This document shows, piece by piece, positions 1 to 9,165 of a stretch of DNA of 64,000 bases (its first letter is position 1; each line of letters opens with the position of its first letter). The notes beneath the pieces were generated by a model. The model saw only the letters and a program-made list of their open reading frames with translations. It did not search any database and was not told where the DNA came from. The stretch is taken from positions 1 through 64,000 of the forward strand of contig NZ_SMNQ01000018.1 of NCBI RefSeq assembly GCF_004353505.1, written 5' to 3'. The stretch is from Streptomyces sp. WAC05374 (GTDB lineage Bacteria > Actinomycetota > Actinomycetes > Streptomycetales > Streptomycetaceae). The position numbers and the translations under genes were made by a program.

Positions 1-454
1 CACCCACCAGTTGGTACAGCAGGAGCAGCAGAGCGGCCGGCGCGTTGATCGTCATCGAGGTGGACACCTTGTCCAGCGGGATCCCGCCGAACAGCACCCG
101 CATGTCGTCGATCGAGTCGATCGCCACACCCACCTTGCCGACCTCGCCGTGCGCGATCGGCGCGTCGGAATCGTGCCCCATCTGCGTGGGCAGGTCGAAC
201 GCCACCGACAGACCCATCGTGCCGTTGGCGATCAACTGCTTGTAGCGGGCGTTGGACTCCACCGCGGTACCGAAACCCGCGTACTGCCGCATCGTCCACG
301 GCCGGCCCGTGTACATCGACGGATACACACCACGCGTGAACGGGTACGAGCCCGGCTCGCCCAGCTTCTCCCCGGGCTCCCACCCCGCAAGGGCGTCCGG
401 CCCGTACACCGGCTCGATGGGCAGTCCCGACTCCGTGGCTCTGGCGTGGTCCAT
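1..454 (-). CDS. Methylmalonyl-CoA mutase family large subunit, N-terminal part (runs off window)
   Basis: This is the first 151 codons of a cobalamin-dependent acyl-CoA mutase; the gene continues past the left edge. ATG is at 454-452. The visible part covers the start of the CoA-binding TIM barrel, with YPFTRGVYPSMYTGRPWTMR followed by RQYAGFGT, SNARYK, GLSVAFDLPTQMGHDSD and STSMTIN, all hallmark segments of the methylmalonyl/isobutyryl-CoA mutase family. Such enzymes isomerise branched acyl-CoAs. The B12-binding domain, if fused, would lie outside the window, so the exact substrate (methylmalonyl, isobutyryl or other) cannot be decided. The family assignment is firm, the substrate is not. 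Confidence 0.9.
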   Translation of the reverse strand, partial: MDHARATESGLPIEPVYGPDALAGWEPGEKLGEPGSYPFTRGVYPSMYTGRPWTMRQYAGFGTAVESNARYKQLIANGTMGLSVAFDLPTQMGHDSDAPIAHGEVGKVGVAIDSIDDMRVLFGGIPLDKVSTSMTINAPAALLLLLYQLVG

Positions 455-487
455 GGCCCCAGCCTGGCCGGGCGCGCTCGAGCCGTA

Positions 488-1072
488 CTAGGAGGCGTCC
501 CGCGCGCCGCCGAGGAGGCGCCGGCACAGCTCGTCGGTGAGTTCGGCCGCCGAGCCGGCGAGGACGTCGGGCACCGTGAGGTCGTCCACGAGCATGCCGT
601 ACATCGCGAGGTACAGCAGGGTGACGGCCACGCGGTCGCCGGGCAGGCCCGCCTCCAGGTGGAAGCGGATGTTGTTCTCCAGCTCCGTGCGGAAGATCTT
701 GTTGAGCTCGGCGCCCAGTTCGGGGCGGCGGGTGCCCTCCAGGCGCAGCTCCAGCATGGCGAGGTAGCTGCTGCGGTCCGCCTCCATGCGCTGGTGGACC
801 TGGCGCAGCAGGAGCGCCACCAGTTCGGGGGAGCGCGGGGCGGCCATGGTGTCGGCGAGCTCGGCCGGGTCGGGCGTCACGCGCTCGTGCGTGCGCCCCA
901 TGATCTGCCGGAGCAGTTCGCCGCGGTTGGAGAAGTAGTTGGAGGAGGTGCCGATCGGCACCCCGGCCTCGGCGTCGACGGCGCGCAGCGTCAGCCCGCG
1001 CGACCCCTCACGGGCGAGGACTTCGATGGCCGCGTCGAGCAGCGCCGTGCGGCGCGCCGGGTTCTGTCGCAT
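488..1072 (-). CDS. TetR/AcrR family transcriptional regulator
   Basis: A 194-residue TetR-type repressor. The N-terminal HTH (about residues 8-55: LLDAAIEVLAREG, TLRAVDAEAGVPIGTSSNYF, GELLRQIMG) is clear and is followed by an all-helical ligand/dimerisation domain. It sits just upstream of the mutase on the same strand and is divergent from a small basic peptide gene at 1168. The intergenic gap of 95 bp holds a sigma70-like promoter and a TGAA-N8-TTCA dyad that could be its own operator. The ligand is unknown. Confidence 0.9.
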   Translation of the reverse strand: MRQNPARRTALLDAAIEVLAREGSRGLTLRAVDAEAGVPIGTSSNYFSNRGELLRQIMGRTHERVTPDPAELADTMAAPRSPELVALLLRQVHQRMEADRSSYLAMLELRLEGTRRPELGAELNKIFRTELENNIRFHLEAGLPGDRVAVTLLYLAMYGMLVDDLTVPDVLAGSAAELTDELCRRLLGGARDAS

Positions 1073-1091
1073 GGAAATTCTCCGGAAGGCG

Positions 1092-1123
1092 TTGACACCA
1101 CTGCATGTGAAGTACTACATTCA
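1092..1123 (+). promoter_or_regulatory. Putative promoter and TetR operator upstream of the 45-aa peptide gene
   Basis: TTGACA at 1092-1097 and TACATT at 1116-1121 are separated by 18 bp and read rightward, giving a plausible HrdB-type promoter about 46 bp ahead of the ATG at 1168. A dyad, TGAA-N8-TTCA (1108-1123), overlaps the -10 region, where a TetR dimer could block transcription. The assignment rests on consensus similarity only. Confidence 0.5.
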
Positions 1124-1167
1124 AAGCACTCCACCAGAGTACAGCGCACCGACACAGGGGAGTCAAC

Positions 1168-1305
1168 ATGCGAATCCGTACGACGACTCAGCGCCGCTCC
1201 GGCACGTTCACCGAGTTCAACCGGGGTGGCCGCGGCGTCCAGCCGCTCAAGCCCCGTTCCGTTCCCCGGCCGCGCCCGCTGCCCAAGCCCGGCACGCGGC
1301 GGTGA
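1168..1305 (+). CDS. Small basic proline/arginine-rich protein (45 aa), unknown
   Basis: A 45-codon frame begins at ATG 1168 behind a good ribosome site (GGGGAG, 1157-1162) and ends at TGA 1303-1305. The product is strongly basic, starting MRIRTTTQRRSGTFTEFNRG and ending in a run rich in Pro, Arg and Lys; it has no acidic residue except one Glu. It has its own promoter and is divergent from tetR, so it may be the direct target of that repressor. No family is recognised. The charge would suit nucleic-acid or membrane binding, but that is inference. Expression is not demonstrated by sequence alone. Confidence 0.5.
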   Translation: MRIRTTTQRRSGTFTEFNRGGRGVQPLKPRSVPRPRPLPKPGTRR

Positions 1306-1378
1306 CCCCGGCCGTCCCCACCCGCTCAGCGCGCCCCGGGTCTGCTCCGTGCATGCCCGGGGCCGCTTGTCGTGCGCG

Positions 1379-1933
1379 TCAGCGGGCGGAGGTGGCCCGG
1401 CCGTGCAGCTTCAGGCCGTGGGCGAGGCAGCCGAGGGCGGCGGTGCACAGCACCGTGCGCATGATGTTGGTGGTCTCCCAGACGCCCTTGAAGCGGTCGA
1501 CGACGCCGAAGTCCCTGGCCGTGGCCGGGTCGCCGAGGGCGGCCAGCTCGTTGTTGAGGGGGATGTTCACCGTGAAGGTGATGAGCAGCGCCACGACGTA
1601 GAGGGCGGCGGCGGCACCGGCCCACAGGGCGGCCCCCCGGCGGCCCGCGCGGTACTCGATGACGGCCGCGGCCGTGGTGGCGGCGAGCGCGCCGAGGAAG
1701 GCGAGGACGAACAGGCCGCTGGTGTCGATGGCCTGGTTGAAGTTCTGCATCGCCTCCGCGTAGACCCGGTCGCCGGTGCGGTCGAGGCCGGGCATGACGG
1801 AGACGTCGAAGGCGAAGAACACACCGGCCATCAGCCCCATGGTGACGATCGACGCCACCAGCAGCGGGCCTGCCGCCCGGCCCGGCCGGGAGACCGCCTG
1901 CGGGGTGGGGGACGGGTACGGGTTGGCGCTCAT
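1379..1933 (-). CDS. DUF1772 (anthrone-oxygenase-like) membrane protein
   Basis: A 184-residue protein with four hydrophobic segments and the DUF1772 hallmarks: FFAFDVSVMPGLD after the first helix, FNQAIDT, then NIPLNNELAAL and a late VWETTNIMRT segment. Some members of this family act as cofactor-free anthrone oxygenases, but most are uncharacterised. It is monocistronic, convergent with the 45-aa gene on its left, and separated from the MFS exporter on the right by a repeat-bearing spacer. A paralogue with the same motifs lies at 32226-32720. Function beyond the family is not assigned. Confidence 0.8.
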   Translation of the reverse strand: MSANPYPSPTPQAVSRPGRAAGPLLVASIVTMGLMAGVFFAFDVSVMPGLDRTGDRVYAEAMQNFNQAIDTSGLFVLAFLGALAATTAAAVIEYRAGRRGAALWAGAAAALYVVALLITFTVNIPLNNELAALGDPATARDFGVVDRFKGVWETTNIMRTVLCTAALGCLAHGLKLHGRATSAR

Positions 1934-2065
1934 CGGGGCGTCCTCACTGTGGACTCGGGTGTCTGGCGCGGCTCCTGGGCGTGGGGATCATAGGAGGACC
2001 GCGCGGGGCCCGGCCAGGCCGTCCCGAGCGGTTCTGGACCGGTTGCCGAGCGGCCCCACCGCAGC

Positions 2066-2170
2066 GCGGTACGGGTGACGCGGCCCCGGCCGGTCGCGGG
2101 GCGGCGCCGCGCGGTACGGGTGACGCGGTGCCACGGGCGGCCGAACGGCCCCGCGGTACGGGCGAGACGG
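2066..2170. repeat. Three copies of an 18-bp GCGGTACGGGTGACGCGG-type repeat
   Basis: The 316-bp spacer between the DUF1772 gene and the MFS exporter (1934-2249) has no convincing gene. It holds two identical 18-bp units (2066-2083 and 2111-2128) and a third with two changes (2153-2170), spaced 45 and 42 bp, about four helical turns. They lie upstream of the MFS start, so they could be binding sites for a regulator or just a local tandem duplication. Read on the minus strand they would encode a repeated SPVPRG peptide, which looks incidental. Confidence 0.6.
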
Positions 2171-2249
2171 CCTCGACGGGTTCTCCAGCGGGGCCTGAGA
2201 GCGTCGGCGTGACGTTCCCCGTCGCGAGCATCCCCGAGGAGGCCCCGTC

Positions 2250-3659
2250 ATGTCCCTGCACGTGTCGCAGCAGCCGGTGGTGCGGGTGGTTCCCGCGCCC
2301 CTCGCGAAGGCGCGGCGCCGGGCGCGCCCCGGTGCCGCCCTGGCGGTGATCGCCCTGTGCAACGCGATGATCCAGCTCGACGACCCGATCGTGAACATCG
2401 CGCTGCCGGGCATGCGGGAGGGACTCGGCCTGTCGGCCGTCGGGGCCTCCTGGGTCGTCAACGCCTATCTGCTGGCCTTCGGCGGGCTGCTGCTGCTCGG
2501 CGGGCGGGCGGGCGACATCCTGGGGCGCCGGAAGGTGTTCCTCGCGGGCGTGGGGCTGTTCACGGCGGCCGCGGCGCTGCGCGGGCTCGCGCCGTCGGGC
2601 GAGTTCCTGGTGGCGGTGCGCGTGGTGCAGGGGGTCGGGGCCGCGCTGGCGGCGCCGAGCGGGCTGGCGCTGGTGCTGAGCATGTTCGCCGAGGGCGCGC
2701 CGCGCAAGCGGGCGATCGCCGTCTGCACGGCGGTGGGCGCGGTGTCGACGGCCGGCGGGCTGCTGCTCGCGGGGGCGCTGACCTCGCTCAGCTCCTGGCG
2801 CTGGGTGCTGTACCTGGACGTGCCGGTCGGGCTGGCGATCCTGCTGCTCGCGCCGTTCGTGATCGAGGAGACGGCGCGCAACCGGGGCCGGTTCGACCTG
2901 GCGGGTGCGCTGGTGTCGGCGCTGGGTGCCGCGTCGCTCGTGTACGGGCTGGCGCAGGCCGCCGAGCGGCCGTGGAGCGACCCGGCCGTCGCCGGGTGCG
3001 TGGTGGCGGGCGCCGGGCTGCTGGTGGTGTTCGCGGTGATCGAGCGGCGGGCCGAGCAGCCCATCGTGGTGCCGCGGCTGTTCGGCGACCGCGACCGCGT
3101 CCTCGCCTACGCGGCCACGCTGGCGGTGCCGGGCGCGCTGATCGGTACGTACTTCTTCCTCAACCAGTTCTTCCAGGGCCGGCACGGCTGGTCGGCGCTG
3201 GCGACGGCGTGCGCGCTGCTGCCGCTGCCGGTGACGATGGCCGCGACGGCGGGCGCCGCGGTGCGCCTGGAGCGGCGGATCGGCGCGAAGCGGCTGATGG
3301 CGGCCGGGGCGGCGCTGCTGGTCGCGGGCAACCTGTGGCTGGCGCGGCTCGGCGCGTCGGACGCGTACGCCGCCGACGTGCTGCCGGCGCTGGTGCTGCT
3401 CGGGGCGGGCATGGCGTGCTGTGTGCTGCCGCCGACCGTCCTCGCCACGTCGGGGCTGGCACGTGACGAGGCCGGTGCGGCCGCCGCCGTCCTGAACTCC
3501 CTGCAGAGCGTGGGCGGTTCGATCGGGCTGGCGGCGCTGGTGGCGGTGACCACGCAGACCGGCGGAATGGCCGGGGGCTTCGTGACCGGGGCGGCCTTCG
3601 CCGGGTTCGCGCTGCTGGCCGCGGCGCTGCTGCGGCAAGGTCCGCGGGGCGTCAGTTGA
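2250..3659 (+). CDS. MFS exporter, DHA2 (14-TMS, EmrB/QacA-like)
   Basis: A 469-residue drug:proton antiporter-type transporter. The first helix carries NAMIQLDDPIVNIALPGM (motif D-like region), the loop 2-3 motif A is GGRAGDILGRRKVFLAGV, and motif C-like glycine/alanine-rich helix 5 (VGAVSTAGGLLLAGAL) is present, all typical of DHA2 multidrug exporters. ATG 2250 follows CCGAGGAGG (2234-2242). The 3' end overlaps the convergent multicopper oxidase by 8 bp. The 18-bp repeats upstream may regulate it. Its substrate is unknown. Confidence 0.9.
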   Translation: MSLHVSQQPVVRVVPAPLAKARRRARPGAALAVIALCNAMIQLDDPIVNIALPGMREGLGLSAVGASWVVNAYLLAFGGLLLLGGRAGDILGRRKVFLAGVGLFTAAAALRGLAPSGEFLVAVRVVQGVGAALAAPSGLALVLSMFAEGAPRKRAIAVCTAVGAVSTAGGLLLAGALTSLSSWRWVLYLDVPVGLAILLLAPFVIEETARNRGRFDLAGALVSALGAASLVYGLAQAAERPWSDPAVAGCVVAGAGLLVVFAVIERRAEQPIVVPRLFGDRDRVLAYAATLAVPGALIGTYFFLNQFFQGRHGWSALATACALLPLPVTMAATAGAAVRLERRIGAKRLMAAGAALLVAGNLWLARLGASDAYAADVLPALVLLGAGMACCVLPPTVLATSGLARDEAGAAAAVLNSLQSVGGSIGLAALVAVTTQTGGMAGGFVTGAAFAGFALLAAALLRQGPRGVS

Positions 3660-5109
3660 TCCGGAGCTGCGCCATCATCCCCATGGCGGAGTGGTCCAGC
3701 AGGTGGCAGTGGTACACGTACGTGCCGCGGTAGGTGTCGAACGTCGCCTGCACCTTGACCGTCTCACCGGGCAGGAGCCTGACCGTGTCCTTGAGCCCCG
3801 ACTCGGACGGGTCGGGCGCCTGCCCGTTGCGTTCCAGGACCCGGAACTGCACCAGGTGCAGGTGGAAGTTGTGCGGCATCACCGTGTTGGGGTTGGTGAT
3901 CGTCCATATCTCGCTGCTGCCGTGGCGTACGACGGTGTCGACGCGGTCCGGGTCGTAGACCTTGCCGTCGATGTACCCCTTGGGCGCGGCGCCGCCGTCC
4001 TCGTCCATGCGCAGCTCGACGGTGCGTGCGCCGGTGGCCGCCGGCAGCGGCGGCAGGGTGCGCAGCACGGACGGGACGCGGCTGGGGTCGGAGGCGGTGC
4101 GGACGACGTCGAAGCGCAGGACGTGGCCGGTCTGTTCGGGGGTGCCGGGGCCGACGGTGTTCTCGAGCACCAGCTTCGTGCCGACCGGGTAGCGGGAGAA
4201 GTCGATGACGACGTCGGCCCGTTCGGCCGGTGAGAGCCACAGGGCGTCGGTGGTGTGCGGGCGGGGCAGCAGGCCGCCGTCGGAGCCGATCTGGGTGATC
4301 TCGCCGCCGTCGGCGAGCCGCAGCCGGAAGAAGCGGAGGTTGGAGGAGTTGAGCAGCCGGAAGCGGTACTTGCGGGCGGCGACCTCCAGGTAGGGGTACG
4401 GCTTGCCGTTGGCGAGCAGCGTGGTGCGGCCGAGCGCGTCGTCCATGACGTACACGAGCTGCCCGGCCTCGTCGAAGCGGGCGTCGCGCAGCGCGATGGG
4501 GATGTCGTACGCGCCGGAGGGCAGCGGCAGGGCCTGCTCGGTGCCGTCGGTGAGCAGGTAGGAGCCGGACAGCCCGCGGTAGACGTGCTCGGATTCCATG
4601 TGGTGGGCGTGGTCGTGGTACCAGAGCGACGCGTGCGGCTGGCGGTTGGGGTAGGTGTAGGTGCGCGTCGTGCCGGGCGCGAAGGTGTCCATCGGGGCGC
4701 CGTCGCTCTCGGGCGGCACGGAGGCGCCGTGCAGGTGCACGGAGGCCGGCATGTCGAGGGCGTTGCGGTGGCGGACGACGACGGGGCGGCCGGATCTGGC
4801 TCTGATGGTGGGGCCGGGGAAGTGCCCGTTGTAGGTGAGGACTTCCGTCTGGAGGCCGGGCAGGATCTCCTTGCGGGTGCGCCGCAGGGTGATGGCGTAG
4901 GTGTCGGTGCCCCCGCTGGTCGAGAGGGGTGCGAGGACCGGCGGCAGCGGCAGCGGGACCCGGAAGGGCTCCACGGCGGGCGCCGCCGGGGCGGCTCCGG
5001 CGGCACGTGCGCCGCCGGCGGCGAGCAGGGGGGTCAGCGCGGCTCCGGTGAACAGCCCGGCGCCGGTGGTGGCGAGGGCGGCGCCGAGCAGGCTGCGTCG
5101 GGTGACCAT
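3652..5109 (-). CDS. Tat-exported multicopper oxidase (bilirubin-oxidase/CotA-like)
   Basis: A 485-residue three-cupredoxin oxidase. The N-terminus MVTRRSLLGAALATTGAG is a twin-arginine signal. All four copper motifs are visible: HLHGASV near residue 125, WYHDHAHHME near 165, HNFHLHLVQF near 410 and YHCHLLDHSAMGMM at the C-terminus, where the final Met is the type 1 copper axial ligand. It would oxidise phenols, bilirubin-like or metal substrates with O2 at the cell surface. It ends convergently on the MFS gene with 8 bp overlap and has a GAGGAC ribosome site. Whether it tailors a metabolite is unknown. Confidence 0.92.
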   Translation of the reverse strand: MVTRRSLLGAALATTGAGLFTGAALTPLLAAGGARAAGAAPAAPAVEPFRVPLPLPPVLAPLSTSGGTDTYAITLRRTRKEILPGLQTEVLTYNGHFPGPTIRARSGRPVVVRHRNALDMPASVHLHGASVPPESDGAPMDTFAPGTTRTYTYPNRQPHASLWYHDHAHHMESEHVYRGLSGSYLLTDGTEQALPLPSGAYDIPIALRDARFDEAGQLVYVMDDALGRTTLLANGKPYPYLEVAARKYRFRLLNSSNLRFFRLRLADGGEITQIGSDGGLLPRPHTTDALWLSPAERADVVIDFSRYPVGTKLVLENTVGPGTPEQTGHVLRFDVVRTASDPSRVPSVLRTLPPLPAATGARTVELRMDEDGGAAPKGYIDGKVYDPDRVDTVVRHGSSEIWTITNPNTVMPHNFHLHLVQFRVLERNGQAPDPSESGLKDTVRLLPGETVKVQATFDTYRGTYVYHCHLLDHSAMGMMAQLRIN

Positions 5110-5269
5110 GGCGTCCTCCTGGGTGGGACGGCCCGCCCACCGCGGGCGGGCGCACCCAGCGAGTGCAGCAACCCCGACTCGTGGTCGGGTGGAGCGGCCG
5201 GCGGGGCCGCCGGGCGCGGTGGTACGCGCGCGGCGGCGGCCCCCGCGCCCTCCGGGGACCGGCGGACCG

Positions 5270-6022
5270 TCAGTGGTCGTGGCCGGCCTTGGCCGTGGTG
5301 TCCCGGTGCCCCTCGGGCCGCACGTAGAGGATGTCGCGGGCCTGCTCGGCGGCGCGGGTGATGCTCTCGGTGATGAAGTCCAGGAAGCGGGCGATGTTCT
5401 CCAGGCGGGCGGCGGCCGGGGTGCCGGGGACGAGGACGCCGACGCCCTGCCGCGCGGTCTCGGCGATGTGGGCGGTGCCGCGGGCGCTGGCCATCATCGA
5501 CTGGTACCAGACGTCGTCGTCGACGACGTAGCGTTCGCGGCGGCGCTCGTCGCGCTCCCGCCGCACCAGGCCCTGGCTCTCGAGGAACGCGATCGCCTTG
5601 GAGACGGACGCCGGGCTGACCTGGAGGTGGCGGGCGAGTTCGGCGGCGGTGAGGCTGCCCGTGTCGGTGAGGGTGAGGCAGGCCATCACGCGAGCCATCA
5701 TCTTGGGCGTGCCCGACGCTATGAAGACGGTGGTGAGTGTCTCCTCGAAGTCCCGTACGGCGCTTGCGTCGCGTCCGTGGGCCATCGGCGGTGCGGCGCG
5801 GTCCCGGGGCTCGGCCTGCCGGCGCCGGTGGGCGCGGCGCTCGGTGGCGCGGTGGGCGAGGTCGGCGCGGTAGCCGGTGGGGCCGCCGTTGCGCATCACC
5901 TCGCGCGTGACGGTCGAGGTGGGGCGGTCGAGGCGTCGGGCGATCTCCGCGTACGCGAGGCCGTCGGCCAGTCCCAGCGCGATCTGCTGGCGTTCCTGCT
6001 GGGTGAGCCTGCCTCCCGGCAT
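5270..6022 (-). CDS. Regulator with IS30-transposase-type HTH fused to a MarR/GbsR-like winged helix
   Basis: A 250-residue protein. Residues about 5-70 (RLTQQERQQIALGLADG, YAEIARRLDRPTSTVTREV, GYRADLAHRATERRAHRR) match the helix-turn-helix of IS30-family transposases (HTH_38), without any DDE nuclease. Residues about 90-250 form a MarR-like domain (TAAELARHLQVSPASVSKAIAFLE, LVRRERDERRRERYVV). The start at 6022 is chosen for its GGAGACACG ribosome site; an in-frame ATG at 6091 lacks one. It is divergent from the DUF4097-ABC operon, and the gap holds CATTGCAATG sites, so it probably represses that operon and itself. Confidence 0.85.
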   Translation of the reverse strand: MPGGRLTQQERQQIALGLADGLAYAEIARRLDRPTSTVTREVMRNGGPTGYRADLAHRATERRAHRRRQAEPRDRAAPPMAHGRDASAVRDFEETLTTVFIASGTPKMMARVMACLTLTDTGSLTAAELARHLQVSPASVSKAIAFLESQGLVRRERDERRRERYVVDDDVWYQSMMASARGTAHIAETARQGVGVLVPGTPAAARLENIARFLDFITESITRAAEQARDILYVRPEGHRDTTAKAGHDH

Positions 6023-6072
6023 CGTGTCTCCTTCGTGGTCCGTGGTGGCCCCAGCATAGCGTTCACCTCCAC

Positions 6073-6127
6073 TCCATTGCAACGACCACACCCTCTGCGT
6101 TGCGTTGCGTGTCGATCCATTGCAATG
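6073..6127. promoter_or_regulatory. Two TCCATTGCAA boxes in the divergent promoter region
   Basis: TCCATTGCAA occurs at 6073-6082 and again at 6116-6125, 43 bp apart (about four turns). The second is extended into a perfect 10-bp palindrome, CATTGCAATG (6118-6127). A further small dyad, AACGC-N6-GCGTT (6191-6206), lies nearer the downstream gene. The position between a MarR-type regulator and its presumed target operon makes operators the simplest reading. Confidence 0.55.
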
Positions 6128-6242
6128 AAATCACCGCTCTGAGCTGCGCTTACGCGGTAACATCGCAACGAGCTTGTAGCCACATCCTTGAACGCAACGT
6201 AGCGTTTCTCCTGCCAGAAACGAACGAGCACAGGAGCCCACG

Positions 6243-6911
6243 ATGCAGAAGTTCTCCACCCCCGCCGCGATCTCCGCCGTCCTGGACGTCCCGGCCGGAC
6301 TCATCCGCCTCATCGCCGCCGACCGGTCCGACACCACGGTCGAGGTGCTGCCCGCCAACGCCGCCAAGAGCCGCGACGTGAAGGCGGCGGAGCAGATGCA
6401 GGTCACCTGCGACGACGGCGTCCTGCGCATTCAGGCCCCGGCGGCCGGGAACCGGGTCCTCGGCCCGTCCGGATCCGTCGAGATCACCGTCCAGCTCCCC
6501 GCCGGCTCCCACGTCGAGGCAAAGGCGGCCGCCGCCGAGTTCCGCGGCGTCGGGCGGCTCGGGGACGTCACCTTCGGTGACGGCTACCGCTCGGTCAAGC
6601 TCGACGAGGCCGCGAGCGCCCGCCTCAGCGCCCTCGACGGCGACATCACCGTCGGCCGCCTGACCGGCCCCGCCGACATCAGCACCCAGCGGGGCGACAT
6701 CCACATCACCGAGGCCGTGCGCGGCACGGTCACCCTGCGCGTCCAGCAGGGCGACATCACGGTCGGCGCCGCCCGCGGCGTGAGCGCCTCCCTGGACGCC
6801 GGCACCGGCTACGGCCGCATCCACAACTCCCTGCAGAACACCGGTGGTCAGGGCGGCCTGGACATCCACGCCACCACCGCCCACGGCGACATCACCGCCC
6901 GCAGCCTGTGA
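6243..6911 (+). CDS. DUF4097 family beta-strand repeat protein
   Basis: A 222-residue protein made largely of short repeated beta strands (GDITVGRL, GDIHITEA, GDITVGAA, GDITARSL), the usual look of DUF4097 'toastrack' proteins. No signal peptide or membrane helix is apparent, so it may be cytoplasmic or act with the adjacent exporter. It is first in an operon with the ABC ATPase (28-bp gap) and permease. Similar three-gene sets next to small regulators are common in Streptomyces and are thought to respond to envelope or drug stress; that role is inference here. Confidence 0.85.
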   Translation: MQKFSTPAAISAVLDVPAGLIRLIAADRSDTTVEVLPANAAKSRDVKAAEQMQVTCDDGVLRIQAPAAGNRVLGPSGSVEITVQLPAGSHVEAKAAAAEFRGVGRLGDVTFGDGYRSVKLDEAASARLSALDGDITVGRLTGPADISTQRGDIHITEAVRGTVTLRVQQGDITVGAARGVSASLDAGTGYGRIHNSLQNTGGQGGLDIHATTAHGDITARSL

Positions 6912-6939
6912 ACCGCACCTCGCGGAAGGAGCACTCCTC

Positions 6940-7904
<965 letters not shown>

Positions 7905-7908
<4 letters not shown>

Positions 7909-8690
7909 GCTCCCTGTCCCTCGCCGTACGCGACTGCACCACCATGCTGCGCCGCAACCTCCTGCACGCCCGGCGCTATCCGTCGCTCACGCTGAACCTG
8001 CTGCTCACGCCGGTCATGCTGCTGCTGCTCTTCGTCTACATCTTCGGCGACACCATGAGCGCCGGCCTCGGCGGCGCGGACCGCTCGGTGTACATCGCCT
8101 ACATCGTCCCCGGGCTGCTGCTGATGACCATCGGAAGCACCGTGGTCGGCACGGCGGTCTCCGTCTCCAACGACATGACCGAGGGCATCATCGCCCGCTT
8201 CCGCACGATGGCGATCCACCGCTCCTCGGTGCTCGTCGGACACGTCGTCGGCAGCGTGCTCCAGTCGGTCCTGAGCGTGCTCGTCGTCGGCGCCGTCGCG
8301 GTGGCCATCGGCTTCCGCTCCACCGGCGCCACGCCGCTGGAGTGGCTGGCGGCGTTCGGACTGCTGGTGCTCTTCGCCACGGCACTGACCTGGATCGCCG
8401 TCGGCATGGGCCTGGTCAGCCCCAACGCCGAGGCCGCCAGCAACAACGCCCTGCCCCTGATCCTGCTGCCGCTGCTGTCCAGCGCCTTCGTCCCCGTCGA
8501 CGCGATGCCCGCCTGGTTCCGGCCGATCGCCGAGTACCAGCCGTTCACCCCCGCCATCGAGACCCTGCGCGGCCTGCTCCTCGGCACCGGGATCGGCCAC
8601 AACGGATGGCTCGCCGTCGCCTGGTGCCTCGGCCTCGCGGTGCTCGGCCGCCTCTGGGCGACCTCCCGGTTCCGCCACGACCCGAAGTAA
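7905..8690 (+). CDS. ABC-2 type permease (DrrB-like)
   Basis: A 261-residue integral membrane protein with about six helices, including PSLTLNLLLTPVMLLLLFVYIFG, SVYIAYIVPGLLLMTIG and the ABC-2 hallmark SNDMTEGIIARFRTM cytoplasmic loop. It starts at ATG 7905, overlapping the ATPase stop by four bases, so the two are translationally coupled. A strong hairpin lies 42 bp past the stop. It is the membrane half of the exporter. Confidence 0.93.
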
Positions 8691-8731
8691 CCGTCATGAC
8701 CGCGCGGGCCACCTCCCGCACCTCGTCCGCC

Positions 8732-8773
8732 CGGGGCGGCGTACACCGACTCACCATCGGGTACGCCGCCCCG
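8732..8773 (+). terminator. Hairpin terminator after the ABC operon
   Basis: CGGGGCGGCGTAC (8732-8744) is perfectly complementary to GTACGCCGCCCCG (8761-8773) across a 16-nt loop. There is no U-tract, which is normal for actinomycete terminators. Confidence 0.75.
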
Positions 8774-8838
8774 TTCGCGTGCCCGGTCAGTGGGTGTTCT
8801 TTGATCCCGTGAGGTGGTCACGGCTGGATGATCGGGGT

Positions 8839-8958
8839 GTGGGGGCTGGTGAGACGGCTCGGCGGTATTGCCGGGAGTGTGGTGATTCCCTGCCGCGGAC
8901 GATGGCGGCAGAGGCGGTGTTCTGTTCGGGCCGTTGCCGGGTGCGGGCCTGCCGCTAG
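8839..8958 (+). pseudogene. Cysteine-rich zinc-ribbon fragment
   Basis: A short frame ending at TAG 8956 encodes a C-x2-C ... C-x3-C pattern (RYCRECGDSLP, AVFCSGRCRVRACR) resembling small zinc-ribbon domains found in actinomycete plasmid and ICE proteins. In-frame GTGs occur at 8794, 8809 and 8839, none with a good ribosome site. It is probably a remnant rather than a functional 39-55 aa protein. The rest of the 475-bp gap between 8690 and 9166 holds the terminator and a small dyad (GGCGTT/AACGCC, 8977-8993) but no gene I can support. Confidence 0.35.
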
Positions 8959-9165
8959 CGGCGGGCGTCGCGGAACGGCGTTACGGAAACGCCATAGCCG
9001 AACGCCTCGCGAACACCTCTGATAAAGCGCGTCGTACAACCTGATCAGCGCCGGCCTCTAGCCATGCGCCATCAGAGTGCAACAACATCCTGCCTCGATC
9101 ATGAGGAAGGAACCCGGGGGACACCCCTCCAAAGGCTAGTAAGTCGAGCGCCTCGGGAGGAAACC

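Noticed and set aside
1944..3638. A 564-codon minus-strand frame with repeated SPVPRG peptide
   Set aside because: It is antisense to the MFS exporter. The repeated peptide comes only from the 18-bp DNA repeats and there is no ribosome site.
3691..5361. Plus-strand frames opposite the multicopper oxidase
   Set aside because: Val/Gly/Arg-rich translations with no family resemblance; the oxidase on the minus strand has all copper motifs.
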